From contig CBDCMR010000004.1 in assembly GCA_965219035.1 (NCBI GenBank), positions 1,612,001-1,676,000 on the forward strand: DNA of 64,000 nt, read 5' to 3'. The notes under the pieces were generated by a model. It ran no database searches and was not told the origin of the DNA. It was given only the letters and a program-made list of their open reading frames with translations. This stretch comes from CBDCKN01 sp965219035 (GTDB lineage: Bacteria > Gemmatimonadota > Gemmatimonadetes > Longimicrobiales > Gaopeijiaceae). Within the stretch, counting starts at the first letter, position 1. Each line of letters starts with the position of its first letter. Made by a program: the position numbers and the translations under genes. This document shows positions 1 to 8,820 of this stretch, piece by piece.

Positions 1-190
1 ACTCTTCATGCCAGCCCTCGCCGACCGTCACCCCATCCTTGACCAGAACGCACCCGACCATGGGGTTCGGGCGCACCCGACCCCAGCCTCTCCTCGCCAG
101 TGTGGCGGCTCGGGCCAGCCACTCCCGCTCCAGATCGACGGGAGGTGCGCTTGGCTCGGCGGCGTCCGTCATCGGGGTCGCGTCCTTCAT
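1..190 (-). CDS. ribD: RibD, riboflavin biosynthesis deaminase/reductase (N-terminal part)
   Basis: The 63 visible codons are the N-terminus of the bifunctional enzyme that deaminates and then reduces the pyrimidine intermediate of riboflavin synthesis. The stretch RPNPMVGCVLVKDG followed by GEGWHEE is the diagnostic start of the zinc deaminase domain, and the His of GWHEE is a zinc ligand. The rest lies beyond the left edge of the window. The ATG at 190 gives MKDATPMTDAAEP; a second ATG at 172 is also possible. It lies 16 bases downstream of the preceding outer-membrane-like gene on the same strand. Confidence 0.85.
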   Translation of the reverse strand, partial: MKDATPMTDAAEPSAPPVDLEREWLARAATLARRGWGRVRPNPMVGCVLVKDGVTVGEGWHEE

Positions 191-206
191 CGAGTCGGGC
201 CGGTCG

Positions 207-1184
207 TCAGATGGTGAGCCTGAACGCCAGGTTCACGAATGTGGTGATGCTGCTCGGGTCGTACGCGCCCTGGTAGCCGGCCAGATCATCGAATCCGCCG
301 GCCCAGCCCGCCTCCAGCGAGAGCTGGAAGATGAGGCGCGTCACCGACGCCCCCACGTAGTACACCGTCCGGCGTTTGGTCAGGTCCTGGGCCACGATGA
401 TCCCTCGCCCTCCGGGAACGCCCGGATCGGCCACCCGAACTCCGAAGTCACCCTTCTGCCAGTCGAACCCGGCTCCCACCAGAAAGGCGAGGGCGACCAG
501 GTCCTTGCCGATGGTCGCCCGCAGCGACGTGGCGGCGACGTCCGTGTCCAACTGAGCGCCGGTCTCCTCCACCCCACCCCAGCTCAGATCTTCACCGAAG
601 TGCTGCACGAGCGAGACGGTAACCCCCGGCATGGTGAACGACTCACGGAGCAGGCCCAACCGGCCGCCGACCGAGATCAACCCCTTGTTCTCGGTGAAGC
701 CGTCGTCCTCCTGAAGGAACAAGAGGTTCAACGATGCCAGCACATCCAGGGAGAGGAAGCCTCCCACGGTGGGCAGGACCGAGAGCCCGTCCAGGACGCC
801 CGCCGCCACGGTGGCCTTCATGCCATACGCCACCACGGTCGTCTTGTCCGGCAGGGCTGCCCCGTCCCCCAGGATGTCGGGGATGTCGAACACGGCCATC
901 TTGAGGCGTGCTGCCACGCTGACGCGGGGGGTCCGTCCCAACCGTCGCCCCAGCGTGCTGGACGTCCCCGCGAGCTCGACCCCCATGGCGTCGGCGACGG
1001 AGATCCCCCCTCGGATGGCTTGGGCGGCCAGAATGGTGCTCTGGCACGGTGCCACCAGCGCTGCGGACCCCGCGGCGGCGCACGATGCCACGATCGCACT
1101 CAGGTCCTGGGCGGCGGCCGGTACATTCGAGCCTAACAGGCTCACAGCCAACCCGAGGATGCACCGCCCCGAGGTCCGCTTCAC
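207..1184 (-). CDS. Hypothetical secreted, outer-membrane-like protein
   Basis: The 325-residue product begins with a classical signal peptide ending in VPAAAQ (residues 1 to about 24). The rest is rich in Gly, Ala and Leu. Alternating hydrophobic strands and a C-terminus ending in a Phe-rich, strand-like segment (FVNLAFRLTI) suggest an outer-membrane beta-barrel or barrel-like protein. The GTG start is chosen because GTGA overlaps the purM stop codon by four bases, as in translational coupling. The open frame continues much further upstream, but that part is only the shadow of purM. No specific family is recognised. Confidence 0.7.
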   Translation of the reverse strand: MKRTSGRCILGLAVSLLGSNVPAAAQDLSAIVASCAAAGSAALVAPCQSTILAAQAIRGGISVADAMGVELAGTSSTLGRRLGRTPRVSVAARLKMAVFDIPDILGDGAALPDKTTVVAYGMKATVAAGVLDGLSVLPTVGGFLSLDVLASLNLLFLQEDDGFTENKGLISVGGRLGLLRESFTMPGVTVSLVQHFGEDLSWGGVEETGAQLDTDVAATSLRATIGKDLVALAFLVGAGFDWQKGDFGVRVADPGVPGGRGIIVAQDLTKRRTVYYVGASVTRLIFQLSLEAGWAGGFDDLAGYQGAYDPSSITTFVNLAFRLTI

Positions 1185-2215
1185 GCCCACCGTACGCCCT
1201 CCCCCGCCTCCACCTCGCCCATGACCCAGGGTGACGATCCACCCGCTCGCAGGGTGGAGAGCACGCTGTCGGCATCCGCCGGCGAGGTCACCACGACCAT
1301 GCCGACCCCCATGTTGAATACCCGGAGCATCTCGTCCCGCTCGACCTTGCCGGCCTCTTGCAGGACCCGGAACACGTCGGGCGCTTCCCAGGAAGAGAGA
1401 TCCACTCGGGCGCCGAGCTCCGTCCCCAGGATGCGCGGGAGGTTGCCGGGGATCCCTCCACCCGTGATGTGGGTCAGGCCCCGTATCGTGCCGGTCTCCA
1501 GGATGGGCCACAGGGGATCCAGGTAGCTCCGGTGGACGTCCAGCAGCACCTCGCCCACGCTCCGCTCCGACCCGGGGAATCTGTCGTCCACTGTGAGGCC
1601 CATGGCGTCGAAGACGACCTTTCGGGCCAGCGTGTACCCGTTGGTGTGGAGGCCCGAGGACTCGATCCCGATGAGGACGTCGCCCGCCCGCACCCGGGAT
1701 CCGTCGAGGATCTTGTCCCGCCCCACGATCCCCACGATGAAGCCCGCCAGGTCGTACTCCTCGGCGGCGTAGAAGTCGGGCATCTGGGCGGTCTCGCCCC
1801 CCAGCAGCGCGCACCCGTTCTCCTTGCACGCCTGGGCCACCCCGGCGACCACGTCGGAGACCACCACCTCGTCCATAGCCCCCGAGGCGAGATAGTCCAG
1901 GAAGAAAAGGGGCCGGGCGCCCTGGACCAGGACGTCGTTCACGCAGTGGTTGACCAGGTCCTGCCCCACGGTGTCGTGGCGACCGGCCAGGAAGGCCACC
2001 TTCAGCTTGGTCCCCACCCCGTCGGCGCTGGAGACCAGGACCGGGCTCTCCACGTCCCCGGGCACCGAGTACAGTCCACCGAACAGTCCCAGCTCGGAGA
2101 GGGTGTTCCCGTCACGAGTGGAGGCCACAACGGACTTGAGTCGCTCCTTGGCCCGCTCGGCGGCGTTGAGGTCGACACCCGCCGTACGGTAGTCCAATCC
2201 GGTGCTCTCAGACAT
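1181..2215 (-). CDS. purM: PurM, phosphoribosylformylglycinamidine cyclo-ligase (AIR synthetase)
   Basis: This cytoplasmic enzyme closes the imidazole ring in step five of purine synthesis using ATP. The 344-residue length matches the family. Signatures are the N-terminal YRTAGVD, the SADGVGTKLKVA loop near residues 63-74, VNHCVNDVLVQGA, the GGETAQMPDFY segment, and HITGGGIPGNLPR in the C-terminal half. It starts at ATG 2215, overlapping the end of the upstream PfkB gene by eight bases. Its stop overlaps the next gene by four, so it is the middle gene of a coupled set. Confidence 0.97.
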   Translation of the reverse strand: MSESTGLDYRTAGVDLNAAERAKERLKSVVASTRDGNTLSELGLFGGLYSVPGDVESPVLVSSADGVGTKLKVAFLAGRHDTVGQDLVNHCVNDVLVQGARPLFFLDYLASGAMDEVVVSDVVAGVAQACKENGCALLGGETAQMPDFYAAEEYDLAGFIVGIVGRDKILDGSRVRAGDVLIGIESSGLHTNGYTLARKVVFDAMGLTVDDRFPGSERSVGEVLLDVHRSYLDPLWPILETGTIRGLTHITGGGIPGNLPRILGTELGARVDLSSWEAPDVFRVLQEAGKVERDEMLRVFNMGVGMVVVTSPADADSVLSTLRAGGSSPWVMGEVEAGEGVRWA

Positions 2216-3134
2216 GAGGCTCAGCCAGCTGATGCTCGAATGCCGTCAGTTCCTTGAATTCCAGGATCCGCCTCAGGATCTCCTCGTTCTGGAGTGTCTG
2301 AAGGCGCTCGACGCTGAAGCTCTCGACGGCGAAGGAGCCCATGGCCGACCCGTACACCATTGCCCGCCGATAGTCGTCCGCCGTGAGGGATCGGATGGAC
2401 GCCAGGTATCCCAGGAAGCCCCCGGCGAAAGCGTCACCGGCTCCCGTGGGATCGAAGACGACCTCCAAGGGAAAGCCCGGCACGAAGAACACCCACTCGG
2501 GCCCGTAGAGGACGGCCCCGTGCTCTCCCTTCTTCACCACTACGAGCTCAGGGCCCCTTTCCCGAATCCAGCGGGCGGCACGGAGAAGGTTGTGGTCGTC
2601 GGCGAGCTCCCGGGCCTCGGCGTCGTTCAGCATGAGGATGTCGACGTGCTTCAGGAGCTCGAGCAGCGCCCCGCGGCTCCCCTCGATCCAGTAGTCCATC
2701 GTGTCGCAGACGACGACCTCGGGCGAGCGGACCTGATCGAGAACGTCCAGCTGGAGCACCGGATCGATGTTGCCCAGGAAGACGAACCGGGAGTCCTTGA
2801 ACTCGTCGGGGATGCGCGGCTTGAACTCCGCGAACACGCCGAGGCGTGTCTCGAATGTGTCCCTGGAGCTGAGGTCGTAGGAGTATCGTCCGGCCCAGAA
2901 GAAGCTCTCACCCGGAGCGCGCTCGATGCCCGCCAGGTCCACGTCCCGCTCGACGAGAAAATCCAACTCCTCCAGGGGATAGTCCTCGCCCACCACACCC
3001 ACGACTCGAACCGGACAAAGCAGGCTGGCTGCCGAGCTGAAGAAGACAGCCGAACCCCCGAGCACACGTTTGGCGGTGCCGAAGGGCGTCTCGACGGAGT
3101 CGAGAGCCACGCTTCCTACCACGAGAATCGACAT
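2208..3134 (-). CDS. PfkB-family carbohydrate/nucleoside kinase
   Basis: A 308-residue ribokinase-fold protein. The N-terminus has the family start MSILVVGSVALDS and the GGSAVFFSSAASLL strand-helix. The C-terminal signature DPTGAGDAFAGGFLG carries the catalytic Asp and the anion hole. The small substrate lid is typical of PfkB members outside the phosphofructokinase branch. The substrate cannot be told from sequence; its place directly before purM hints at a nucleoside or ribose-linked substrate, but that is inference. Its ATG shares one base with the argS stop and its end overlaps purM. Confidence 0.88.
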   Translation of the reverse strand: MSILVVGSVALDSVETPFGTAKRVLGGSAVFFSSAASLLCPVRVVGVVGEDYPLEELDFLVERDVDLAGIERAPGESFFWAGRYSYDLSSRDTFETRLGVFAEFKPRIPDEFKDSRFVFLGNIDPVLQLDVLDQVRSPEVVVCDTMDYWIEGSRGALLELLKHVDILMLNDAEARELADDHNLLRAARWIRERGPELVVVKKGEHGAVLYGPEWVFFVPGFPLEVVFDPTGAGDAFAGGFLGYLASIRSLTADDYRRAMVYGSAMGSFAVESFSVERLQTLQNEEILRRILEFKELTAFEHQLAEPHV

Positions 3135-4837
3135 CAGCCCTCGGAGCTCGAGGTGGCATCCTCCTCCTGAACCATGCGATCGGGCGCGAGGATGCCGAGG
3201 ATCGACAGCCCATTCCGTAGCACGATCTGAATCGCGCGAGCCAGGGCGAGGCGGGCGCTCCGCAGATCCGGATCGTCGACCAGTACGGCCAGCTCCGGAT
3301 TGCGGCTCGGATTCCCTGCATGATACCAGGAATTGACGGCTCCCGCCGTCTGCTCCAGGTAGTCACAGATGAGGTGTGGGGCCCGGAGCTGCGCGGCACG
3401 CCACACCAGCTCGGGGAACTGGCCAAGCTGCTTGATGAGCTCCCGCTCGGCTGCGGTCTCCAGAACCGAGAGGTCGACGCTCTCGGCCACGACGGTGTCG
3501 CGCTCGACGCCCGCCTTCCTGAAGATGCTGCACATGCGGGCGTGGGCGTACTGGACCTTGTAGACGGGGTTCTTGTCCGACTGGTCGAGGGCCAGGTTCA
3601 GGTCGAACACCAGATGCCCGTCGGGCTTCCGCATCTGGAAGAAGTACCGGGTCACGTCCACGCCCACCTGTGTCATGAGATCCCGCAGTGTTGTGTAGGA
3701 GCCTGAGCGCTTCGAGAACTTCACCTCCTGGCCGTCCCGCTCCACCCGGACCATCTGGTGCAAGACGTACTCGGGGTACCCCGCGTGCAAGCCGAGGGCT
3801 TGCACGCCCGCGTGCACCCGTGCCACCGTCCCGTGGTGGTCCGCCCCCTGGACGTTGATGACGTGGTGGAAGCCGCGCTCCCACTTGTCCATGTGGTACG
3901 CCACGTCGGGCAGGAAGTAGGTGGGTGACCCGTCGCTCTTGATCATCACCCGGTCCTTCTGATCTCCGAAGTCCGTGGTCCGGAGCCAGACCGCGTCGTC
4001 CCGATCGTAGACGTGGCCCGTCTTCCGGAGCGCCTCGACCGTGGACTCGACGCGTTCGTCCTCGTAGAGGGACGACTCGAGAAAATACACGTCGAAGTGG
4101 ATGCGGAAGTCAACCAGGTCCCTGTCCTGCTCCCCCCGGATGACCCGAACGGCGGAGCCCCGCATCAGGGCCAGTGTCTCGGCGCCGTCGTCCCCCCGGA
4201 AACGGTCGCCGTACTCTCTGGCGAGCTCCTCGGCGATCTCGGCGACGTATTCGCCCTGATATCCGCCCTCGGGGATCTCGGCGTCCTCGCCGAAGTGTTG
4301 TTGGTAACGAGCCCAAACGCTCTCGGCGAGACGGTCGATCTGGACGCCGGCGTCGTTGTAGTAGTACTCGCGCCCAACCGACCAGCCGGTCCACTCGAGG
4401 AGTTCCGCGATGGCGTCTCCCAAAGCGCCCTGGCGCCCATGGCCCAGATGGAGAGGGCCCGTGGGGTTTGCCGAGACGAACTCCACCATGAATGGCCGAC
4501 CCTCACCGTCGTCGGAGCGCCCGTATCTGTCGTCCTTCGCGAGAATCTCCATCAACCCGGCCGCCACCTGCCCGACGCTCAGCCTGAAGTTCAGGAACCC
4601 CGGTCCGGCGACCTCGACGGCCTGGATGCCGGCCGTGCCTACCTCCATACGGGACGCGATCTCCTCGGCGATGGCACGGGGCGGCTTGCGCAGAGTCGAG
4701 GCGAGGGTAAGCGCCACGTTGGTGGCGAGATCACCGTGGCTCGGGTCCTTGGGCTGCTCAAGGCGTACAGCCGCGTCTCTCACCCCCATCTCCTCGAGAA
4801 CGTCCTCGAGTGCTTTTCGGATGGCTTCCTGGGACAT
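3134..4837 (-). CDS. argS: ArgS, arginine--tRNA ligase
   Basis: Class I aminoacyl-tRNA synthetase of 567 residues, the usual length. It has the N-terminal Add-1 domain, the ATP-binding HIGH-type motif in PTGPLHLGHGRQGALGDA, the KMSK-like KFSKRSG and the DALR anticodon-binding domain (VQYAHARM through the C-terminus). It charges tRNA-Arg in the cytoplasm. The ATG at 4837 is chosen because the Add-1 domain begins at once (MSQEAIRKALEDVLEEMG). Its stop is coupled to the following PfkB gene (TGATG). Confidence 0.97.
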   Translation of the reverse strand: MSQEAIRKALEDVLEEMGVRDAAVRLEQPKDPSHGDLATNVALTLASTLRKPPRAIAEEIASRMEVGTAGIQAVEVAGPGFLNFRLSVGQVAAGLMEILAKDDRYGRSDDGEGRPFMVEFVSANPTGPLHLGHGRQGALGDAIAELLEWTGWSVGREYYYNDAGVQIDRLAESVWARYQQHFGEDAEIPEGGYQGEYVAEIAEELAREYGDRFRGDDGAETLALMRGSAVRVIRGEQDRDLVDFRIHFDVYFLESSLYEDERVESTVEALRKTGHVYDRDDAVWLRTTDFGDQKDRVMIKSDGSPTYFLPDVAYHMDKWERGFHHVINVQGADHHGTVARVHAGVQALGLHAGYPEYVLHQMVRVERDGQEVKFSKRSGSYTTLRDLMTQVGVDVTRYFFQMRKPDGHLVFDLNLALDQSDKNPVYKVQYAHARMCSIFRKAGVERDTVVAESVDLSVLETAAERELIKQLGQFPELVWRAAQLRAPHLICDYLEQTAGAVNSWYHAGNPSRNPELAVLVDDPDLRSARLALARAIQIVLRNGLSILGILAPDRMVQEEDATSSSEG

Positions 4838-4879
4838 GTCGTCCGATCTAGTGTCCTGTTGCCAAAGTGTCTCGGCCAG

Positions 4880-5236
4880 TCAGTCGTCGGAGGACGAGGA
4901 CGTGGCGGACCCTGAGGACGGGGAGGACTCCTTGGAGGAGGAGCGGGAGGCGGAAGGCGCCTTCGAAGGCGAGGAAGAATCACTCTTGGATGCGCCGGAT
5001 CCCTTGTCGCTCGAAGCGGCACTCTCCTTTTCCGAGGAGGCGGCTTTCTTGTAGGCGTCACTCCGGTAGTCGGTGATGTAGAACCCCTCACCCTTGAAGA
5101 TCAGACCCGCCCCGCCCGAGAGAAGGCGCTCGGATACTTCGCCACACTCGGGGCACTCGGCGGAGGGCTCCTCGGACATGCTCTGGAAAAGCTCGAACTC
5201 ATGCCCTGTGGGGCACCGGTATTCGTACGTCGGCAT
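4880..5236 (-). CDS. FmdB-family zinc-ribbon protein
   Basis: A 118-residue protein starting MPTYEYRCPTGHEFELFQSM, the hallmark of FmdB/YdbB small zinc ribbons. Two ligand pairs are visible: a Cys with nearby His at the N-terminus, and CPEC about residues 27-30. After the ribbon comes GEGFYITDYR, also typical of the family. The last half is a Ser/Ala/Lys-rich low-complexity tail. FmdB was first described as a regulator of amide metabolism, but most members have no proven role. The gene stands between the mutase operon and argS. Confidence 0.85.
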   Translation of the reverse strand: MPTYEYRCPTGHEFELFQSMSEEPSAECPECGEVSERLLSGGAGLIFKGEGFYITDYRSDAYKKAASSEKESAASSDKGSGASKSDSSSPSKAPSASRSSSKESSPSSGSATSSSSDD

Positions 5237-5342
5237 CAGCAGGTCGTAATCTGGTTTCGTGATCGATGCGCGGTCGTTGCGCTATCGCACAACAGCCGCC
5301 AAAAAGTAACGGGTTGGCGGGGTGTGACCAGTGAGAAGGTTC

Positions 5343-6935
5343 CTACGGATCGTGCGTGCCCCACTCCTCCCGGAGGATGTCGCTGACCTCTCCCAACGTG
5401 ACGGAAGCCTTCACCGCGTCGATGATGGGAGGCAGCAGGTTGTCGCCCCCACGGGCCGCGGATCGGATCCCCTCCCGAGCCTGTGAGGCACGTTCGGAAT
5501 CGCGGTTGCTCTTCAGCTCGGCGAGTCGTGCCTTCTGCGCGGCCTCGAGAGCCGAGAAGTCGGGGCTGGCGATCTCCGGGGGCCGAGCCTCTTCCTGGTA
5601 GGCGTTCACACCCACCACCAGCCGCTCGTGGGCCTCCACCGCCATCTGATGGGCGTAGGCGGAGCGGTGGATCTCGTTCTGCATGAACCCCACGGCCTTG
5701 GCCGCCCCGCCGAGCTCCGCGATCTGATCGATATAACTCCTGGCCGTGGCCTCGATCTGATCGGTGAGGGCTTCCACGTAGTGACTCCCGCCCAGGGGAT
5801 CTGCCGTGCGCGCGACCCCCGACTCGTGCGCCACGATCTGCTGGGTGCGAAGGGCGATCTTCGCCGCCTCTTCCGTGGGAAGGGCCAGCGCCTCGTCGAA
5901 GCCGTTGGTGTGGAGTGACTGGGTCCCGCCCAGGACCGCCGCCAAGGCTTGGATCGCCACCCGAACCACGTTATTCATTGGCTGCTGGGCTGTGAGGGTG
6001 GAACCGGCCGTCTGCGTGTGGAACCGGAGCCGGCACGACTTGTCGGAGGCGTCGTACCGCTCCCTCATCAGCCCAGCCCACAGGCGGCGAGCCGCCCTGA
6101 ACTTGGCGACCTCTTCCAGCAGGTCGTTGTGGGCCGCGAAGAAGAACGAGAGCCGGGGAGCGAAGTCCTCCAGGGGAATGCCCGCCGTGAGCGCCCGCTC
6201 CACGTATTCGAGGCCGTTGGCCAGGGTGAAGGCGACCTCCTGTGGGGCCGTCGAGCCGGCCTCCCGGATGTGGTAGCCGGAGATGGACATGGAATTCCAG
6301 CGCGGCACTTCCTTCGTGCAGAACGCGATCACGTCCGACACCAGGCGCAGGCTGGGATCCACCGGGTAGATGTACGTCCCCCGTGCCACGTATTCCTTGA
6401 GCACGTCGTTCTGTACGGTCCCGGCCAGGGCGTTCCGAGTGACGCTCTTCTCGTCGCCAACGGCGATGTAGAGGGCTAGGAGGATCGCCGCCGTGGAGTT
6501 GATGGTCATGGAGGTGGACACCTGGTCCAGAGAGATGCCGTCGAAGAGCACCCGCATGTCCTCGATGGAGTCTATGGCCACTCCCACACGGCCGACTTCG
6601 CCCTCCGCCATCCGGTGGTCCGAGTCATAACCCATCTGCGTCGGCAAATCGAAGGCCACCGACAGCCCCGTGGTCCCCTGCTTCAGGAGGTAGTGATAGC
6701 GGCGGTTCGTCTCCTGGGCTGTGCCGAACCCGGCGTACTGACGCATGGTCCACAGGCGGCCACGGTACATGTCGGGATAGACGCCCCTCGTGAAGGGAAA
6801 CTCCCCGGGCCGTCCGATCTCAGAGGCCTCGCCACCGGCCCCTCCATCGGCCTCGCCCCGTTTACCCTCGTACAGGGCGTCCACCTCGATCCCGCTGTCC
6901 GTGTGGAAGCGGGCCTTGTCTGCGTCCCTGTTCAC
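5343..6935 (-). CDS. mcmA: Methylmalonyl-CoA mutase, large (catalytic) subunit without the B12 domain
   Basis: The product interconverts methylmalonyl-CoA and succinyl-CoA. Its 530 residues cover only the TIM-barrel catalytic part. Typical segments are RGVYPDMYRGRLWTMRQYAGF, AFDLPTQMGYDSDH, SISGYHIREAGS and ARRLWAGLMRERY. The C-terminal cobalamin-binding domain (DxHxxG) is absent, so a separate B12-binding subunit encoded outside this window must complete the enzyme, as in archaeal-type two-part mutases. The GTG start overlaps the stop of the biotin carrier gene (GTGA), tying it to the carboxylase that makes its substrate. Confidence 0.95.
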   Translation of the reverse strand: MNRDADKARFHTDSGIEVDALYEGKRGEADGGAGGEASEIGRPGEFPFTRGVYPDMYRGRLWTMRQYAGFGTAQETNRRYHYLLKQGTTGLSVAFDLPTQMGYDSDHRMAEGEVGRVGVAIDSIEDMRVLFDGISLDQVSTSMTINSTAAILLALYIAVGDEKSVTRNALAGTVQNDVLKEYVARGTYIYPVDPSLRLVSDVIAFCTKEVPRWNSMSISGYHIREAGSTAPQEVAFTLANGLEYVERALTAGIPLEDFAPRLSFFFAAHNDLLEEVAKFRAARRLWAGLMRERYDASDKSCRLRFHTQTAGSTLTAQQPMNNVVRVAIQALAAVLGGTQSLHTNGFDEALALPTEEAAKIALRTQQIVAHESGVARTADPLGGSHYVEALTDQIEATARSYIDQIAELGGAAKAVGFMQNEIHRSAYAHQMAVEAHERLVVGVNAYQEEARPPEIASPDFSALEAAQKARLAELKSNRDSERASQAREGIRSAARGGDNLLPPIIDAVKASVTLGEVSDILREEWGTHDP

Positions 6936-7462
6936 GGGGTCTCCTCGCTGTCTCCCGCACCGGGCGGAAGCATCTCCATGAGGATCTGATCCTTCTCCAC
7001 GGCCTGTCCAGGGGTGACGTGGATGGCTCCGACCCGGGCCCGGGCCTCCGCCGAGAGCTCGTTCTCCATCTTCATGGCTTCCACGATCATCAGGCCAGTG
7101 CCCGCCTCGACCAGCTCACCCTCTTCGACCTCCACCTTGACCACGAGGCCGGGCATGGGAGCCCTCACCGCTCGCGGACCGACCGGACCGGCCAGGGCGG
7201 CCGACATCTCGCGCATAGTCTTCGTGTGCTCGTCCAATACATCCACCCGCTCGTGACGGCCCCGAAGGTGGAGATCCCACTCCCCCTTCCCCGAGGAGCA
7301 GGCCACGATGCGATGGGACTTACCGCCAATCAGGAAGGAGTGCACATCGGTACCGGCCACTTGCAAAGCGGAGATCTCCACGGGCTCGCCGTCAACGCGA
7401 ACTCCGTCTTCTTCGATCTCGACTTCGAATGTCGCGTCTCGGATGCTGACGTAGTACCGCAT
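6932..7462 (-). CDS. Biotin carboxyl carrier protein of an acyl-CoA (propionyl-CoA) carboxylase
   Basis: A 176-residue protein with a C-terminal biotinyl domain. The biotin-acceptor motif EAMKMEN is near residue 130, and RAPMPGLVVKVEVEEGELV is the usual lead-in strand. The N-terminal half resembles the linker domain of alpha subunits of propionyl-CoA carboxylase. The biotin carboxylase domain is a separate gene (8787-10280) and the carboxyltransferase another (11696-13246), so the holoenzyme is assembled from three polypeptides. It overlaps the mutase gene by four bases. Confidence 0.92.
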   Translation of the reverse strand: MRYYVSIRDATFEVEIEEDGVRVDGEPVEISALQVAGTDVHSFLIGGKSHRIVACSSGKGEWDLHLRGRHERVDVLDEHTKTMREMSAALAGPVGPRAVRAPMPGLVVKVEVEEGELVEAGTGLMIVEAMKMENELSAEARARVGAIHVTPGQAVEKDQILMEMLPPGAGDSEETP

Positions 7463-7467
7463 GGAAC

Positions 7468-8820
7468 CTAGTTGGGGATCTGCGGGACCGCTCGACGCTC
7501 CAGCACGGCGGCGGTTTCCACGTGGGAGGTTTGGGGAAAGAGATCGAACGCGCGGATCTGGGAGACGTCATAGGCGGGGCGGAGCCGTGCCAGATCCCGG
7601 GCGAGCGTCGCCGGGTCGCAGCTCACGTAGATCACGCGCGGCGGACCGTCGGTGCGGAGCGTGTCCGTCACGCGGGCATCCACTCCCGCTCTCGGCGGAT
7701 TGAGGATCACCACGTCCGCCGGGAGCACCTCCGAAAGACGCTCTTCTACGCTACCGGCGAGAACCGTGAAGCCCTCGGGCGCGCTCGTTGCGGCCGCCTT
7801 GGCGGCGCGGGGGTCCTGCTCGACCCCAACGGCCCGCCCCCCCGCCCGAGCGATACGCCGCCCGTAGACCCCCACGCTGCAATAGGCATCCACGACGCTG
7901 GTCTCTGGGCCTACCCGTGCCGCGTCGAGGACCCACCGGTGCAGGTGATCTGCGGCGTGCTCGTTGGCCTGGAGGAAGGCCGTCGGACTCGTGCGGATCA
8001 CCTCGCCCAGGCGCGTCTCGTGCACCACGGCCTGGCCGGCGAGGAGGCGCTGGGTTCCCTTCGGGCCGAGGCTCCAGACGGCCACGAGGCCCTCGACTTC
8101 CTTGATGAGAAGATCCGCGCGACCCGGACCCCTGCCTCCCTCCACCACCAGAATGAGCCCTTCATCCACGGTGCGCAGCGTCAGGCGTAGGCGCTGCCCG
8201 GCAGGAAGCCTCCGGCCGGCCTCGCCCCACGTGGCCCGCAGCTGTCGCCACGCGGTGGCGATGGTGGGATCCGGCGGGATACATCCGTCCTCCACGTCGA
8301 CGATGCGCTCTGGGTTGGTCAAGTGATGGAAGCCCGCGACCACCCGCTGTCCGGGGAGTCGGAGCAGGGTGAAGGTGAGTCGAGAGCGATAGGCGCGTGG
8401 AACCGGGCTCGACTCCACGGGCGGGACGGTGACCTCCAGCCCACCGATTCGCTCCAAGGCGTCCTGCACGAAGCGCGTCTTCCAGACGAGCTGATCCTCG
8501 TAGGGGATGTGCTGCAGCGTGCAGCCGCCGCACTCGCCGTAGTACGGGCAGGCAGGCTCTACTCTGTGCGGAGCGGCCTGCAAAACGTCCACCAGACGCC
8601 CCCGAGCCCAGCGTCGCTTCTGGCGTGTGATCCGCACGCTGACCTCGTCACCCGGAGCCGTGCGGGGCACGAAGACCACCCGACCATCGGGCAGATCCCC
8701 CACCCCCGCTCCATCAGAGCCCAGGGCCCGGATATGCACGGAGGCCACGTAGAGTTCGTCCTCAGCGCCCGGCTCGACGCCTGGCGTCAGCTCGTCCACG
8801 GCCACCCAGAGGCTCGCCAC
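7468..8820 (-). CDS. rlmD: RlmD/TrmA-type uracil-5 RNA methyltransferase
   Basis: A SAM-dependent enzyme that makes 5-methyluridine in RNA, most like the 23S rRNA enzyme RlmD. It has an N-terminal TRAM domain (GDGVGDLP..GRVVFVP..PGDEV), an iron-sulfur cluster motif CPYYGECGGCTLQH, the SAM site VVDAYCSVGVYGRRIA, and the catalytic-Cys motif YVSCDPATLARDL. The GTG at 8820 gives 450 residues, normal for the family; it overlaps the biotin carboxylase end by 34 bases. The longer open frame upstream is the shadow of that gene. Its location inside a propionyl-CoA operon seems incidental. Confidence 0.88.
   Translation of the reverse strand: MASLWVAVDELTPGVEPGAEDELYVASVHIRALGSDGAGVGDLPDGRVVFVPRTAPGDEVSVRITRQKRRWARGRLVDVLQAAPHRVEPACPYYGECGGCTLQHIPYEDQLVWKTRFVQDALERIGGLEVTVPPVESSPVPRAYRSRLTFTLLRLPGQRVVAGFHHLTNPERIVDVEDGCIPPDPTIATAWRQLRATWGEAGRRLPAGQRLRLTLRTVDEGLILVVEGGRGPGRADLLIKEVEGLVAVWSLGPKGTQRLLAGQAVVHETRLGEVIRTSPTAFLQANEHAADHLHRWVLDAARVGPETSVVDAYCSVGVYGRRIARAGGRAVGVEQDPRAAKAAATSAPEGFTVLAGSVEERLSEVLPADVVILNPPRAGVDARVTDTLRTDGPPRVIYVSCDPATLARDLARLRPAYDVSQIRAFDLFPQTSHVETAAVLERRAVPQIPN

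Noticed and set aside
207..1829. 540-codon reading of the outer-membrane-like gene
   Set aside because: The N-terminal 215 codons are the shadow of purM; the GTG at 1184 gives a proper signal peptide and a coupled start.
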